The notes beneath the pieces are model-generated. The model made no database searches. It saw only the letters and a list, made by a program, of their open reading frames with translations, and was not told where the DNA came from. The translations under genes were made by a program, and so were the position numbers. Shown one piece after another: positions 1-11,545 of a DNA stretch of 60,000 nucleotides (its first letter is position 1; each line of letters begins with the position of its first letter). The stretch is from positions 12,278,001 to 12,338,000 of the forward strand of contig OX485806.1 in NCBI GenBank assembly GCA_950295325.1, in the 5' to 3' direction. Origin of the DNA: Polytrichum commune (lineage: Eukaryota > Streptophyta > Polytrichopsida > Polytrichales > Polytrichaceae).

Positions 1-309
1 ATAAAGCCCTACATGACAAAAATGAACCTCAACCTAAGCCTGAAGATAATTTTCAAGATGCGAAACAAGAAGCTGGGCTTAAAGTTTCACTTTCAGGACC
101 ATAATTATTGATAATGGTCTGAGATCTTTCACCTGGGAGAAGCAATGGTACACCGCTCAGAGTTCCTGCAGAATGTGGAGATGCCTAGTACTGTTTGCTC
201 ACAAATCTCTACATGTAGAAAGAACAATGTCACTATGCCTAAAGAGCCCAAAGGACATGAGCAGGGGAACAAATATGACATTTCGTTTTTGTTGACCATC
301 TCAAACTCA

Positions 310-430
310 CCATAAAGACTCATCTCACGAGAAGATTGGACTATGTGCTCAAAACATACATTCTTGGTTCAATCATTAACACGATTGGGAAGGTTTATGT
401 GATTACTGAAAGAGAAACACTATCTTTACT
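310..430 (+). repeat. Fragment of dispersed MITE-like family 1
   Basis: The stretch matches the middle of the family copies at 2296-2530 and 48245-48560 (shared GATTGGACTATGTGCTCAAA core and neighbouring words). It lies downstream of the dCMP deaminase stop codon. The rest of 1-1071 shows no gene I can support apart from that gene's presumed 3' UTR. Confidence 0.4.
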
Positions 431-1071
431 TTGACCGCCTGTAACCTTTGCATCTCATCTTTGATTCTGAAACTTGAATGATAATCTTCATGATTCACAA
501 TTGCTAACAGGAGAGGACAAGTCCCGGTCCAACCAACGGCCAAATTTGTACATGGAGTTGGAAGTGCACAAAATAGGGCCACATACCTTCACAAACCCTA
601 AACTTAGGCAATCATGGATTTAAGTCCACCTAGCAAGATTGAGTACATGACAACTTGAAGAATAGCTGTGAAACTAACAAGTCAACAGCAATGGGCCAAC
701 CCAGTTCAGAATTCCTCGTGGAAAACCTCTGGTCTGATTGATAGGATGCAGCATAAAACATGAAAACAATGAAGACAAGTTACAAGTAAAGCACTCATGT
801 GTCCGATTCTTTTTAGGTGAAACTTTAGCAACTTCAGCCTTGCCTTGGAGCAGCTATTTACGAAAAAAAATCAGCTTGACCTGCATCAAGCTTTAAGTCT
901 TCATCTACAGTGGGGCTCCTTGACTCATTAGCAAACCAGAACTATCTGAACTCAAGGACTATCCTCTTTTCAGCTGGTTGGTGTTGCCATACCTGCCAAA
1001 CAAAAAACAGCCCATGTGGGATTGAGGAACTTCTACTTGTGGATTCCAATAGTAATGGCTATCAATACAGG

Positions 1072-4000
1072 CTAAGAATCGCACATTTGGACTTCTTTCA
1101 CCTGAGGAAAAGAAAACAAGACACTTTTGTTCCTTGTCTTGAGAAACATCTCTTGCTTCTAAAGGGATTCGTGTCGAAATCATACCTTGACACCAGCCAT
1201 GGACAAGAGTCTGTGGGATGCAGCATAGGCAGGTTCAGTACCCCCCGCATTGTTCTCAACATGTGCACCTTTGTCTGTGTAAAACACTACTTCTGCGATC
1301 CCTGCCTGAATTCCTCATCAACAGACTATTGTAAGTCCTAAAAAACTGAAGTGATGACTTCTGCCTACATGACCCGCCTAAATTCAGCTTTCTAGCTCCA
1401 GATGTATTCATAAAATGGTCAGTGCAGGAACATCCTGCTACTCTAGGATCAATTACCAATTTAGGGATCTCTGAACTTGGTTGGATGTAGAATTCAAACA
1501 TACCTACATACACACCTCGAATGGATTGCAAAAGAGTTATCCTCTAATTCAACACGACTTTTGGTGGGGAGTTGGTTATCTTGCATGCACAACCTTCCAT
1601 GTTCGGTAAGTTTTCGGTGGTTGCTTGGGGGTAGTGTGGAGGTTTGAATAGAGAACATTCTATATCAGTTCATTGAGGTTCAGACTTATTTTGGCATGCC
1701 AAGAGGTGCTCTTCATTCAAATTCAAACACTAGCTCCGAGTATGCACCACAAGTGGAAAGAAATGATTTGATTTTGCATGCAAAACAACCTATGGATAAT
1801 TATAGGGTACAAACTCCTGAAGAAAAGTCCCAAAGATTTAAAGGATAACCCTAATTTCCTCAAAATGTAGGGTTTGGTTGTGAGAATTGTATTGTCCTCA
1901 GTATTTGTACCTGAATAATAATCTTCGCACATTCATTGCATGGGAAGAGGGTTACATACAACCTCTGCCACAGTAAATGAAAACACAGGATGATTTAGCT
2001 TGATTCTTGGGTGCTCAGCAATGGACCAAAAACCTCTTCAGTCAAGGCAGCAGCTCACACATTCACTATTGATTATGTGGTTATACGTCTTGAGATCATC
2101 ATAAAATTGCTATACTTCTAAGCAGTCGTGTGCAGGTATGAAATTGAACTCACTTGACCGGTAGCAGTTGCATGGTTTTTGTTTAGAATGGCATTCAGTT
2201 CTGCGTGGCAGACATACCTGCAGCAATCCAAAGAGCCCTTTAATACAGTCTGGTAGATAATGAGGTAAGTGTGTATAATTCAGTTGCTTCTCATAATAAG
2301 ACACTTATCTTTGAGTGGTGTGTAAGTAGGTGTGGATCTAAGAACGGACACCAAAAAGACATGTGTTTAAAAGAGTTTGGACTACGTGCTAAAATATTTT
2401 ACTTACTCTAGAATCAATATCCAACACATTTGGGTGGACCCATATGATCATTTAAGAAGAAAGAGAATTTTCACTCTTATAATGAATAAGATATCCATTC
2501 GGCTACAACCTTAATCAGGAGTTGCCATTCATCTCGTAATAATCGCATATTTGATATCCTAGGAAAAGTGGACGCAGAGCTAAAAGTGTTCATTTTAGGC
2601 CAACTTGCGTTAAGAACAGAACAAAATCAAGAGAAACAGAACAAGATTTCATGTCAAGCTATGACAAGATGAGCACGCAACTCACGGGTATTTGGTTTGC
2701 AATGGATCTCCACTAGCCGACCTCTGTAGAAGACAACTAAATGCATTCCTTAGAGAAATAATTGTGAGATAACAATTCTTTGGTAGCATCAACTTGAAAC
2801 TTTTGTATGGACACAGTGTTTTGCATGGGCATGAAGCTCTCGAAAAAATTGAAGACAATTCTAAGCATTGAATATCTCACATCGAAAACACATCAATGCA
2901 TGGTAAGGATATAAAGGTTACCATTCCCTCAAGATGTATCTCACATATTCAATGAAAATTTCAGCACTTGCAGCTTTTTTATGACGTTACATTTTTAGTG
3001 CTCATGAATTGTGAAAACCAAGTGAAGAACAACCTTCGCCCAAGGAAGCTCATCGTCAGAACATCCCCTTGGGAAACCATTGTATCCGATTCCTGCCAAA
3101 ATCAAAATACCTCGCTTACAACACCAAAGAAATTCATATGCAGCTATGGAACAAAATCCTCACACAAATTCTACTTGCAATTCCAAATATACAATGTTGG
3201 AACTCTCACCAACCTCAGACATTTGCAGCAGGCTCACAGAAACATTCGGACACATAGGATTCTGGGAGTTTCTTTCATTTGAAAGCAGCTACCACGACAG
3301 GCAATCATTTACCACAAAAAACATAACAAGACTAAGAATCTGAGACTTTTGTGAAGATTAAGCAATCCTTCGTTTCAAATAGATTGGTAAATCAAAGAAA
3401 AAGTTTAGGACCTTCCAAGGCTCAATTACAAGTGCTGAATTCAACTACGCCAAGCATTCTATTGGCAGTAAGGTGGTCAACTGGTAGCTTGCCTAATAAA
3501 AACAATCTGGAAGTTACTGTGATGTAATGATCAGAATATGTCAACTTAATCAGAAAAGAAAAGAGACCAATGCACATAATTTTGAGCATAGGAATGTTCA
3601 GAACTGGAGCAGTGGTGATCAACAAATAAGAGCAAAAAATGGAAGAGCAGGTTACCAAGAATGACACGGTCTTGGTTCACTATGCACGCCCCAACCTGTC
3701 ATTTCCTCATGATTTTTCAGAGCTCATACAAATATCTTTGTTCATTATCAAAGTGAACAATCTCCTTCTTCATAAATGATCATATACATCTCTACAACCA
3801 TGTTGACTATAGAACCTAGCCCAGTTACAACTTTTGGAGCATGTCATCCAATCTCTTTCAAACAGATGTATTTCGCCAGATTCATAGATAAGTAACCACA
3901 AACTACACAAATTTGGGTGTTCTATCAAGATAAGTAACCAAATTAGACCCACTTACCTTAGAGCCTATTCTGGCCAAAATTAGACTCTACAAAAAAGTCA

Positions 4001-7000
4001 GGAATGATAGTCTAAGGTACAAGGAAGAAGTGAAGGTCAAAAAATTCTCTCTGGCAGAACCAGCAAACACGCTGACAAGCAGAACCTGCATTGGGTGCAA
4101 GCTGTTGTGATACATATTGCAGAATACAGAGCTTGAATACTTATGATGTCTAGTGAAGAGTCCTTAATGAGCTGAGGGAGAATGTGCAAACCTGGCGATT
4201 TGGGTCCTTTGAGCGCTTTGCAGATAGAAATGCAATGGCCATGAAGTAATCGTCCCATGACAAGTACCTGTTCCTCTCCACAAAAGAAACCCTTAAGACT
4301 CTGGACAATTCTCTGCACTCGGTACTCTTCAGTACTTGATCTCTCACACAGTATCCTCTTTGGAGACATTCATACTAAATTAGGGAACAAGGTTCCCTTC
4401 TTTCATCAGTTTATCATCTAACAATCTCACAGGTTCTTTATCTGTGCCAAGTTTTTCATAGCAAATCATAATTCTTTCATTGGAAATCCTGGATAGTGCT
4501 TGTTTACTCAGAAGCCAATTTATCTATGTTGAAAAGGGTGGCTAATACCCCAAGTCCTTAACCTGGATCCCATGGGAACTCCAAGGCTAAGCCACCTATG
4601 GCTGGAATGGTCCTAGGATGGATTATATTTCTGGTCCACCTTACCACTATGGCCCACCAATCATAGTGGAGAAATTTGGATGAACCAGATAATTTCAACC
4701 AACCATGTGAGAACCAGGGGTTTGGCCTTGAGGGAGATAGATAGGTGCAGGCCAGCTTGTCTGCGCCTGTTCAAGGTGTTCACCTTTGAAAGGCAGCAGT
4801 GCTCTCTAAATCTCGTGACACTCGTTCCAGGATTGCATATAGAGTTAGACCAACTCCAACATAAGGCAATACCATGATTCACACCGGTGGCAACATCAGA
4901 GTCATCTCTTCTCTTAATTCATGCTGAACGCTAATTCCACAAACATGATCGTAATAATAAACTCACGCAGTTGTCTAGAAAAAGGACATTGTGGAGTTGC
5001 CATACCCATTCCTTTTGGACGGGTTGTAAGGATCCGGTTTGTCAGCTGTTGGTCGTGTTTGACAGCTTGTTGAGGGCACATCAGCAACTTCCAAGCTCAG
5101 CAACTCTCCCGCTTTCAAAATGGTCCCCACATCTTCAAACCCGTCAATTTCGCTGCTTTCAGGCAAATTTTCATTACCAGATTGCCAGTTCGTGTGAGGC
5201 TGTTTAGACAAACATGGGCGAAGTGTATCCTTTCTTACTTTCAGTTCATGAGCAGGGGCAGTCGAATTCTGTGCGAGGCCCCTTCCTGAACATCCCTGGA
5301 AAAATTCACAAGCTTCCAGTTGAGAATATATGTGCGGTTCACATCACACAAGTGTGATTCTTTCCTGACAAACAGAGATAGAGATGACTCTGATGTTGCC
5401 ACCAGTGTGAAATATGGCGTTGCTGCATCTTCAAGTTAGTCTAGTTCTATATGTAATTCCAACACAAGCATCACCAGGATTAGAGGAACCTTCAAGAATA
5501 TTGCGTCTTTTCAAAGGCGAACATCTTGAACGGCCATGGAAGCGGGCCCGCATCTAATCTCCCCCAGTGGGTTGAAGCCATTCCATTTCACTCAGAATAC
5601 CCCCACCATGATCGGGTGGACCATAGTGGTAGGGTGCACCAGAAAATCAAGTGTGAGGAAGGTGACCCATCCTAGCACTAACAGGGCTTGGGCTGCTTAA
5701 CCTCGGACTTCCAACTGCATCCGGGTTAAGGTTAAAGACTTCGGTTTTAAGCCACCTTTTTAAACATATATATATTTGGCACATTGATTGTGTTTAAAAT
5801 AATCAAGACGCTGTCCAAGGTTCCCAATAAAAGAATCTTGATCAGGTGGACCATAGTGGTTAAGGCCTTAAGTGTAAGCCACCCTTGACAAGCATGAGAT
5901 TCCATATGCAATTGACCAATTAAGAACACTTTCAGTGCAAGGTATGGGAGTGTATTTGACACCCTCTTTTTTTCTACTACCATATGACCAACAACAACAG
6001 AGAAGCATAAGTATGAGTGTTCTAGAACCTCTAGCACAAACTGCTTGAAGGGGATACGAGGGATGCAGCCAGTGGATTGGAGAGATTGGTCACTAAGGCC
6101 CCCTTTATACACTAGAGAGGTTGAGCTCTCAAGGATTGCCCTCTTAGTGGCGGAAAGGAGCCTCTTACTCCCACTTGTTCCCTCTTATGCTGGTTTATAA
6201 GACATCCTCGAAAATGCGTCACCCCTCAGGCCTTTAAGATTAACTGGGTGCTAACTTGCTTGAATGCAACCAAAAGGTTCCTGAACCCTGACTAAACCCT
6301 GATTCACGAACCCAAAAATTAGTTGCACTCATAGAAAATGCCATATTGGATCATTTTGTGAGGACTAGAAACAACAAACCCATTGCAATCAAAAGCACCA
6401 TGGAAGAAACTTGTGTAGGCAGTCTAAAATTCTTGTTTCGCAGGAAACCTTGTTGTGATAATTCTCAAAAAGCCTTGACACTGCTATTTTGAGAAAATCT
6501 TAGAAAAATCCTTTACCACTCAGGCCTGCCTTTTCAATTAACTGGGTGAAACTTGCTTGAATGTTTCTGAACCCTGACTAAAACCCCGATTCAAAAACCC
6601 AAAAATACATTGCACTACAAAATGCAACTGATTATGGATATACACATAGATGCCCAAATCAATTTGTAAAGAGGAATTAGGTAGACACGCACCCATTGCA
6701 ACCAAAAGCATTGTGGAAGAAAGAACTTGTGGAGGCAGTCTAGAATTCTTGTTTAGCATGAAACCTTGTTATGAAGCACCTATGATGGTGAATCACAACC
6801 TTCTTATTGTGATCATTCTCAAAATCCTTGAAATGTGGTCTTATAATACATATTTGAAAATGCTGTACCCTCAACTGGGTGCTAACTTGCTTGAATGCAA
6901 CTGGAAAGTTCCAGAACCCTGACTCAACCCTGATTCAAGAACCCCAGAAATTCAAAATGCCACTACAGAAAATATACACGGATGCCAGAAAAAAATTTGT

Positions 7001-8659
7001 GAAGAGGAATCAGGTAGACATGCACCCATTGCAATCAAAGCACCGTGGAAAAAATTTGCGGGCAGTCTAAAATTCTTGGTTTGCAGGAAACCTTGCGGTG
7101 TTAATTCTAAAAGAACTCTTGACAATGCTGTTCTATAAATCATCTTAGAAAAATGATTTACTCCTCAGGCCTTGAAGGGTTGATTGGGTGCTACCTTTGA
7201 CCCTGATTAAACCCTGTTCCAAGACCCAAAAATTGGTTCCGTTGCAATATGTCAATATATAAAATAAGCAGGAAACACAACTTGTTCATTGTGATTATTC
7301 TCCCAAAACCCTTGAAAGTGTACTCTATGACACATTGTACAGAATGCTATGCTAACTTGCTTAAATGCGACCGGAAGGTTTCTAAACCCTGATTGAAGAA
7401 CGCAAAAAATCATTGCATTACCAAATGCCAACACATAGAAACACATATCAATGCCATATCAATGTGTAAAGAGGAATTAGGCAGACACGCACCCATTGCA
7501 ACCAACACCATCCTGGAAGAAACTTGTTGAGCCCTTCTGTAATTTTTGGTTAGCAGGAAACTGTGCAGCCTCGCAACTTCTTCATTGTGATCATTTTATA
7601 ACACATCTTAGAAAATGCTTAAGGGTTAAGAGGGTGTTAACTTGCTTGAATGCTACTGTAAGGTTTCTAAACCCCTGACTGAACCCCTATTCAAGAACAC
7701 AAAAACTCGTTGCATTGCCAAATGCCAACACATAGAAATACATACGGATGCCATATCAATGTGTAAAGAGGACTTAGAAAATGCTTCAGGTTAAGAGGCT
7801 GTTAACTTGCTTGAATGCTACTGTAAGGTTTCTAAAGCCCTGACTAAACCCCGATTCAAGAACACAAAAACTCGTTGCATTGCCAAATGCCAACACATAG
7901 AAACACATACGGATGCCATATCAATGTGTAAAGAGGACTTAGGCAGACCCGCACCAATTGCAACCAAAACCATCGTGGCAGAAACTTTCTTGAGGCATTC
8001 TGAAATTCTTGTTGCACAGAAAACCTTGTTGTGATAATTCTCACTAAAAAAATAAAACCCCTTACAAATGCTATTCTATAGGAAATCTTAGAAAATCCCC
8101 TACCCCTCAGACCTTGAAGGCTTGATTGGGTTTCTAAACCTCACTGAACCCTGACCAGTGAACCCAAAAGCATCGTGCAAGGAACTTGTTAAGGCAATCT
8201 AAAAATTTTGTTTCACGAAAATCCTTGTTGTGAGGCACTATAAGCACCATTTATGGTGCTTCACAAAATTTTTATTGTGATAATTCTCCAAAAACCCTTG
8301 AAAATGTGCGTTTATGACACATCTTAGGAAATGATTTGCTAAAACCCTGAGTAGACCCTGATTTAAGAACACAAAAACGCATTGCATTACAAAATGCCAA
8401 CACATAGAAACACATCCGGATGCCATATCAATGTGTGAAGTAGAATTAGGCAGACACGCACCCATTGCAACCAAAACCATCGTGGCAGAAATTTGTTAAA
8501 GCACTCCAAACTTCTTCGTTCGCACGAACCTCCACCTCCACTATCCCCGGAAGCAAAATGCGAGCCAACGTTGAATGCCAATGCGGCCACTAATCCTCCT
8601 CCGAGTGCCGCAGCCGTGGACACCACCATAAGATCTCTCCCACTCATGGAGCCACTCAT
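1072..8659 (-). CDS. dCMP deaminase (deoxycytidylate deaminase), 10 exons
   Basis: Converts dCMP to dUMP, feeding thymidylate synthesis. Exons in coding order: 8530-8659, 5006-5312, 4192-4267, 3656-3695, 3034-3092, 2686-2723, 2154-2217, 1911-1964, 1186-1305 and 1072-1101. All introns use GT-AG and phases match, giving about 305 residues. Zinc ligands of the cytidine/deoxycytidylate deaminase fold are visible: HAE near residues 221-223 and PCNEC near 246-250. [16 protein letters not shown] and [18 protein letters not shown] are family hallmarks. The N-terminus (MSGRDL followed by an Ala/Gly/Val-rich stretch) looks like a membrane anchor or targeting segment, as I recall from plant homologues. 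The exon 2 acceptor is uncertain (5312 or 5295, and an extra exon is possible). Exon 1 could end at 8530 or 8536. The last exon is only nine residues plus TAG, chosen for a strong polypyrimidine acceptor. The linker before the catalytic domain is longer than I recall for Arabidopsis. Confidence 0.85.
2296..2530 (+). mobile_element. Dispersed MITE-like family 1 copy in a dCMP deaminase intron
   Basis: This copy lies between exons 6 and 7 of the dCMP deaminase gene, in the opposite sense to the gene. It shares GGATCTAAGAACGGACACC and the following 180 bases with the reversed copy at 41197-41570. It has no coding capacity. Confidence 0.55.
3696..3965 (-). mobile_element. Dispersed MITE-like family 1 copy abutting a splice acceptor
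   Basis: The copy fills most of the intron between exons 3 and 4 of dCMP deaminase and runs up to the acceptor at 3696. Its outer end carries the family terminal motif (minus strand TAAGGTAAGTGGGTCT), which contains a GTAAGT donor-like word. It is a non-autonomous element without coding capacity. Confidence 0.55.
4527..4921 (+). mobile_element. 5S-rRNA-like terminal-repeat element, left arm
   Basis: About 395 bp, beginning TGTTGAAAAGG and ending near TTCA. Bases 4565-4625 resemble 5S rRNA from GGATCCCAT...AACTCC through TCCTAGGATGG, the region holding the internal RNA polymerase III promoter. An inverted homologue lies at 5366-5766. TG...CA ends plus embedded 5S sequence recall Cassandra-type terminal-repeat retrotransposons; that assignment is inference. 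No coding sequence and no clear target duplication were seen. Confidence 0.6.
5366..5766 (-). mobile_element. 5S-rRNA-like terminal-repeat element, right arm (inverted)
   Basis: Inverted homologue of 4527-4921, collinear over its whole length (for example a shared GGCAACATCAGAGTCATCTC at the inner end). Minus-strand bases 5722-5659 match 5S rRNA better than the left arm does: GTTAAGC, then CTAGGATGGGT and ACCT in the expected order. Exon 2 of dCMP deaminase (5006-5312) lies in the 445-bp spacer between the arms. A deleted third fragment is at about 5835-5885. Confidence 0.6.
6235..8515. repeat. Degenerate tandem array in intron 1 of dCMP deaminase
   Basis: About nine diverged units of 170-330 bp. 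Landmarks recur in order: GCTAACTTGCTTGAATGC (6248, 6882, 7350, 7628, 7800 and variants), CCCTGACTAAACC, CCAAATGCCAACACATAGAA, GCAGACACGCACCCATTGCA and TTCTTGTTTCGCAGGAAACC. The last unit runs up to the 5' splice site of exon 1 near 8530, so the units carry a copy of the sequence around that donor. ORFs here are repeat shadows and not genes. Confidence 0.75.
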
Positions 8660-8904
8660 CTTGCCAATCCAATCCAATGCAATGAAATGCAACAATGCAA
8701 TCAATTTTTGTTACAAATTCTTACAGTATATGATGTTTCGCAGTATGCTTTGTTCCGCCGAATCCCCCAAACTTGACAAAACACATAATATTCCCATAAA
8801 TGGATGCTTAGGCGATCGTGATCACTGCTCAGCAACCTGCCACATGATAAGTTAAGTTTAGTCCACAATGATCCCCATGCGCATGTCGGAGTCATCTGCA
8901 TCAT

Positions 8905-9268
8905 AAGGTAGATGACTCTTAAATGGTTAATTTTTCAAGTAGCCCATCCTCCTAGGATATGCAACACATGGTACGAGATGGTTAGCAAATCCAAAATGGA
9001 GGCTGTAGCCACTTTCCTAGTAATTTTGGACCTCATATGAATATCTTGTTCATTATCAAGGTCAAGATTCTCATGCTCATTAAATGGTCATACTCAATTA
9101 TGTCGATTATCAAACCTAGAATGGTTATCGTATGTTGAGCACATAATCCAATATGTTTTAAACATGTGTTTTTAAAGTATCCGTTTTTCAAGATACACTT
9201 AATCACATACCCCTCAAATATAGGCGTCCAATTAAGATGAATAACCGAATTGGAACCTTATATCTTAA
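8905..9268 (-). mobile_element. Dispersed MITE-like family 1, near-complete copy
   Basis: The ends are imperfect inverted repeats: left TAAGGTAGATGACTCTTAAA, right ...GGAACCTTATA. They are flanked by TA on both sides, as for Stowaway/mariner-type MITEs. The interior is collinear with copies at 3696-3965, 20195-20480 and 41197-41570. No ORF of note. Confidence 0.55.
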
Positions 9269-9489
9269 GTACAACAGGATATATTCCTACTATTGTGTCA
9301 ACTAAAGATTCTCATGGTAGGGAAGATCAACAAACGTTTCCATGTGGAAAGAGGGGTGTCTAGTAGTTTTTGCCAACTTGGCTTGGCTATGCATGTGTGT
9401 GCTTGATCCTGACCATTGTGATCAAGCTGAGCCATTTTGTTGGCATGTCTATTCTTGATTGGCCACAAGGAACCACGTGATCATCCGTA

Positions 9490-9625
9490 ATCAATGGCAT
9501 GCCATTGCGTGACCACTACATTCAGTAATGGAGACATGTCGCCCTATATATGCCTCATGTTATTGTAGCTCGGTTGGTTGGGCGCCTACTACAACCCCTG
9601 GCATGGCTTCTTACATTCATTAAGC
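9490..9625 (+). repeat. Direct-repeat family 2, copy 1
   Basis: Words such as GGAGACATGTCGCCC, GGTTGGGCGCCTACTACAAC and GGCATGGCTTCTTACATTC recur with small changes at 11040-11310 and 11350-11545. Same orientation, non-coding. Confidence 0.45.
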
Positions 9626-9794
9626 TTTACGCAAGCCATGTGCCATTTTTCACAATGTAATCTACGAGCTCGTTATATCTTGAAACCACTTGCTTTGAAC
9701 CATGAAGGGCGTTCATAGATTATAACGTCCACGTGAGGGGCTTATTGTTTGATAAGATCATCATCCCAAGGCTCCCCCCATATGGAACAAAGGT

Positions 9795-10465
9795 GCCCAT
9801 TACCAATCACTTAAGAGATTTTGCGCCAAATTTGGAGAAGTATAAGGTGGTGTAATTTTTTCCCTATGTAAGAAGATAAAAATAAGGAGGACTAGAATTT
9901 TTTGGTAATTTTATTCCTTGAATTGAAATTAATGTGAATGTTTGAAGCCAAAAGTTGGCCCGAACACATTACCAACATCTAGAGTATACCATAACTGCTC
10001 ATTTTGAGACAAAAACCTCCTCACTTTAGCACTCAATATTGGGGACATGTATCATGGCATTATTGATTCCTCAGTGATACCATAACCAAAGTTGGAGACT
10101 TAGGGTTAGTTTCCATGTAGGCCGCTTCGCCCACCATATTCTATAGGAGAGGCGCCTATTCCCAATTAGGACCCCATCGGCTACATGGTACTTGAATTTC
10201 AATCAAGTTGGGACCAATAGTGTCATGACACATGCCCTAGTTTTGAGTGCTAAAGTAAGGAGGAATGAGCGATCATGGCAAACTCTAGACATTGGTAATA
10301 TGTTTGGGATATTGGCTTCCAAAATTCATAGTAATTTCAATTTAAAGAATGAAATTATTGAAAATTTGCATTCCTCCTAATTTCTATCTTCCTACACATG
10401 AAAATTTTGCACCACCTTATACTTCTCCAATTTTTGGGGAATCATTTAAAAATACCTTATTTTAC
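9795..10465. repeat. Large foldback: ~260-bp inverted repeat arms
   Basis: The left arm (about 9800-10070) and right arm (about 10195-10460) are imperfect reverse complements centred near 10131. For example GGAGAAGTATAAGGTGGTG at 9834 faces its complement ending near 10428. The 120-bp centre contains a GTTTCCATGTAGGCCGC motif like the ends of the element at 50274-50955. The open frame at 10192-10380 sits inside an arm and is not a credible gene. Confidence 0.6.
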
Positions 10466-11039
10466 TTATAATGCCAAAGAAAACTGGAAAGAAGATTGTA
10501 ATTCAAACAATGCGCTAAATTTTTCCCTCCCAGCACGTAGGTAGAGAACATTAACTTCGCATTGGATACATTGGTTCAATAATGTTCAAGCTACTGTAGT
10601 TAGTCTATGAAGTCATCCATCCGAGTTTTTTTCAATAGAAAATTACCTCTTTTCATCCACTAGCACAAACCCTACCCTAGACCTGCTACCCCTAGTAATT
10701 ATTCCCACGTTATTTTACATGTATTAACTAGATAAAAGAGGCCATTATATGTGATACTATTTTACATGTAAACATATTTCATAATCTTAAAACCCCTATA
10801 TTACATGTACATTTTTTTTGCAAAATTTGTCTATAATGAATATATTAAACCCTATTTTTTACCACACGTTGTTTCTTAGATTTTTGCCAGTGACCTCCTT
10901 GAGTAACCACCCATGTCAAGAAATTACAAAGAACAATCCCAACTTGATCAAAATTATGGCACCCTATAAATTCCCAATGGGGTCCCGATCGGGAACATGT
11001 TCCTCTACTCTAAGAGACAATCATTCGTAATTGAAGTCC

Positions 11040-11545
11040 GTGTCACTACATGACCATCGACCAGTACTACATTTGATAATGGACACATGTCGCCCTGTCA
11101 TGGGATGTAGTAGGCACCCAATACCTACATCACACCATTATGACTTAGTAGGTCGGGCACCTACTACAACACATGGCATGACTTCTCACATTCATGAAAA
11201 TTACATAGAACCATGTGCCATTTGTAACAATGTATTTTACGGGTTTATTGTAGTCCGTAAACACCTACTTGGTAACCTAATATCATGTTTTCCACATAAG
11301 CTTTACGCGTGATAAGACCCTCGTCCCATGACTTCCATGTATAAGGACCGTCATTTATGATTCAACGACCTTGCAATTGCATGACCAATAACCACTATGT
11401 TCTATTATGGACACATGTTGCCTTATCATCGGTTAGAGTGGACACCCACTACCTAAGCTTATGCCACCACAGCTTGGTAGGTTGGGTGTCTACTACAACC
11501 TATCAAAGGGCTCCTCACATTCCTAAGGACCCATATTGAATTTCC
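11040..11545 (+). repeat. Direct-repeat family 2, copies 2 and 3 in tandem
   Basis: Two diverged units of about 310 bp (from about 11045 and about 11365). Both contain GGACACATG(T)(T/C)GCC, a CACC motif near CTACCTA, and CTACTACAAC. ORFs at 11031 and 11357 follow the repeat and not a gene. From 10470 to 12250 nothing else is recognisable. Confidence 0.45.

Noticed and set aside
3-104. A 33-codon open frame running in from the left edge (plus strand), hydrophilic and charged, ending in TAA
   Set aside because: Too short, with no family signature and no splice evidence within the window. It could be the last exon of an upstream gene but cannot be supported.
910-1341. 143-codon frame on the plus strand
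   Set aside because: It is antisense to two exons of dCMP deaminase; the minus-strand reading has the conserved residues.
4565-4625. Functional 5S rRNA gene
   Set aside because: Only the central part matches, with many substitutions, and the terminal stem is absent.
5747-6112. 121-codon frame on the minus strand
   Set aside because: It lies in intron 1 of dCMP deaminase, overlaps the 5S-like arm and has no domain.
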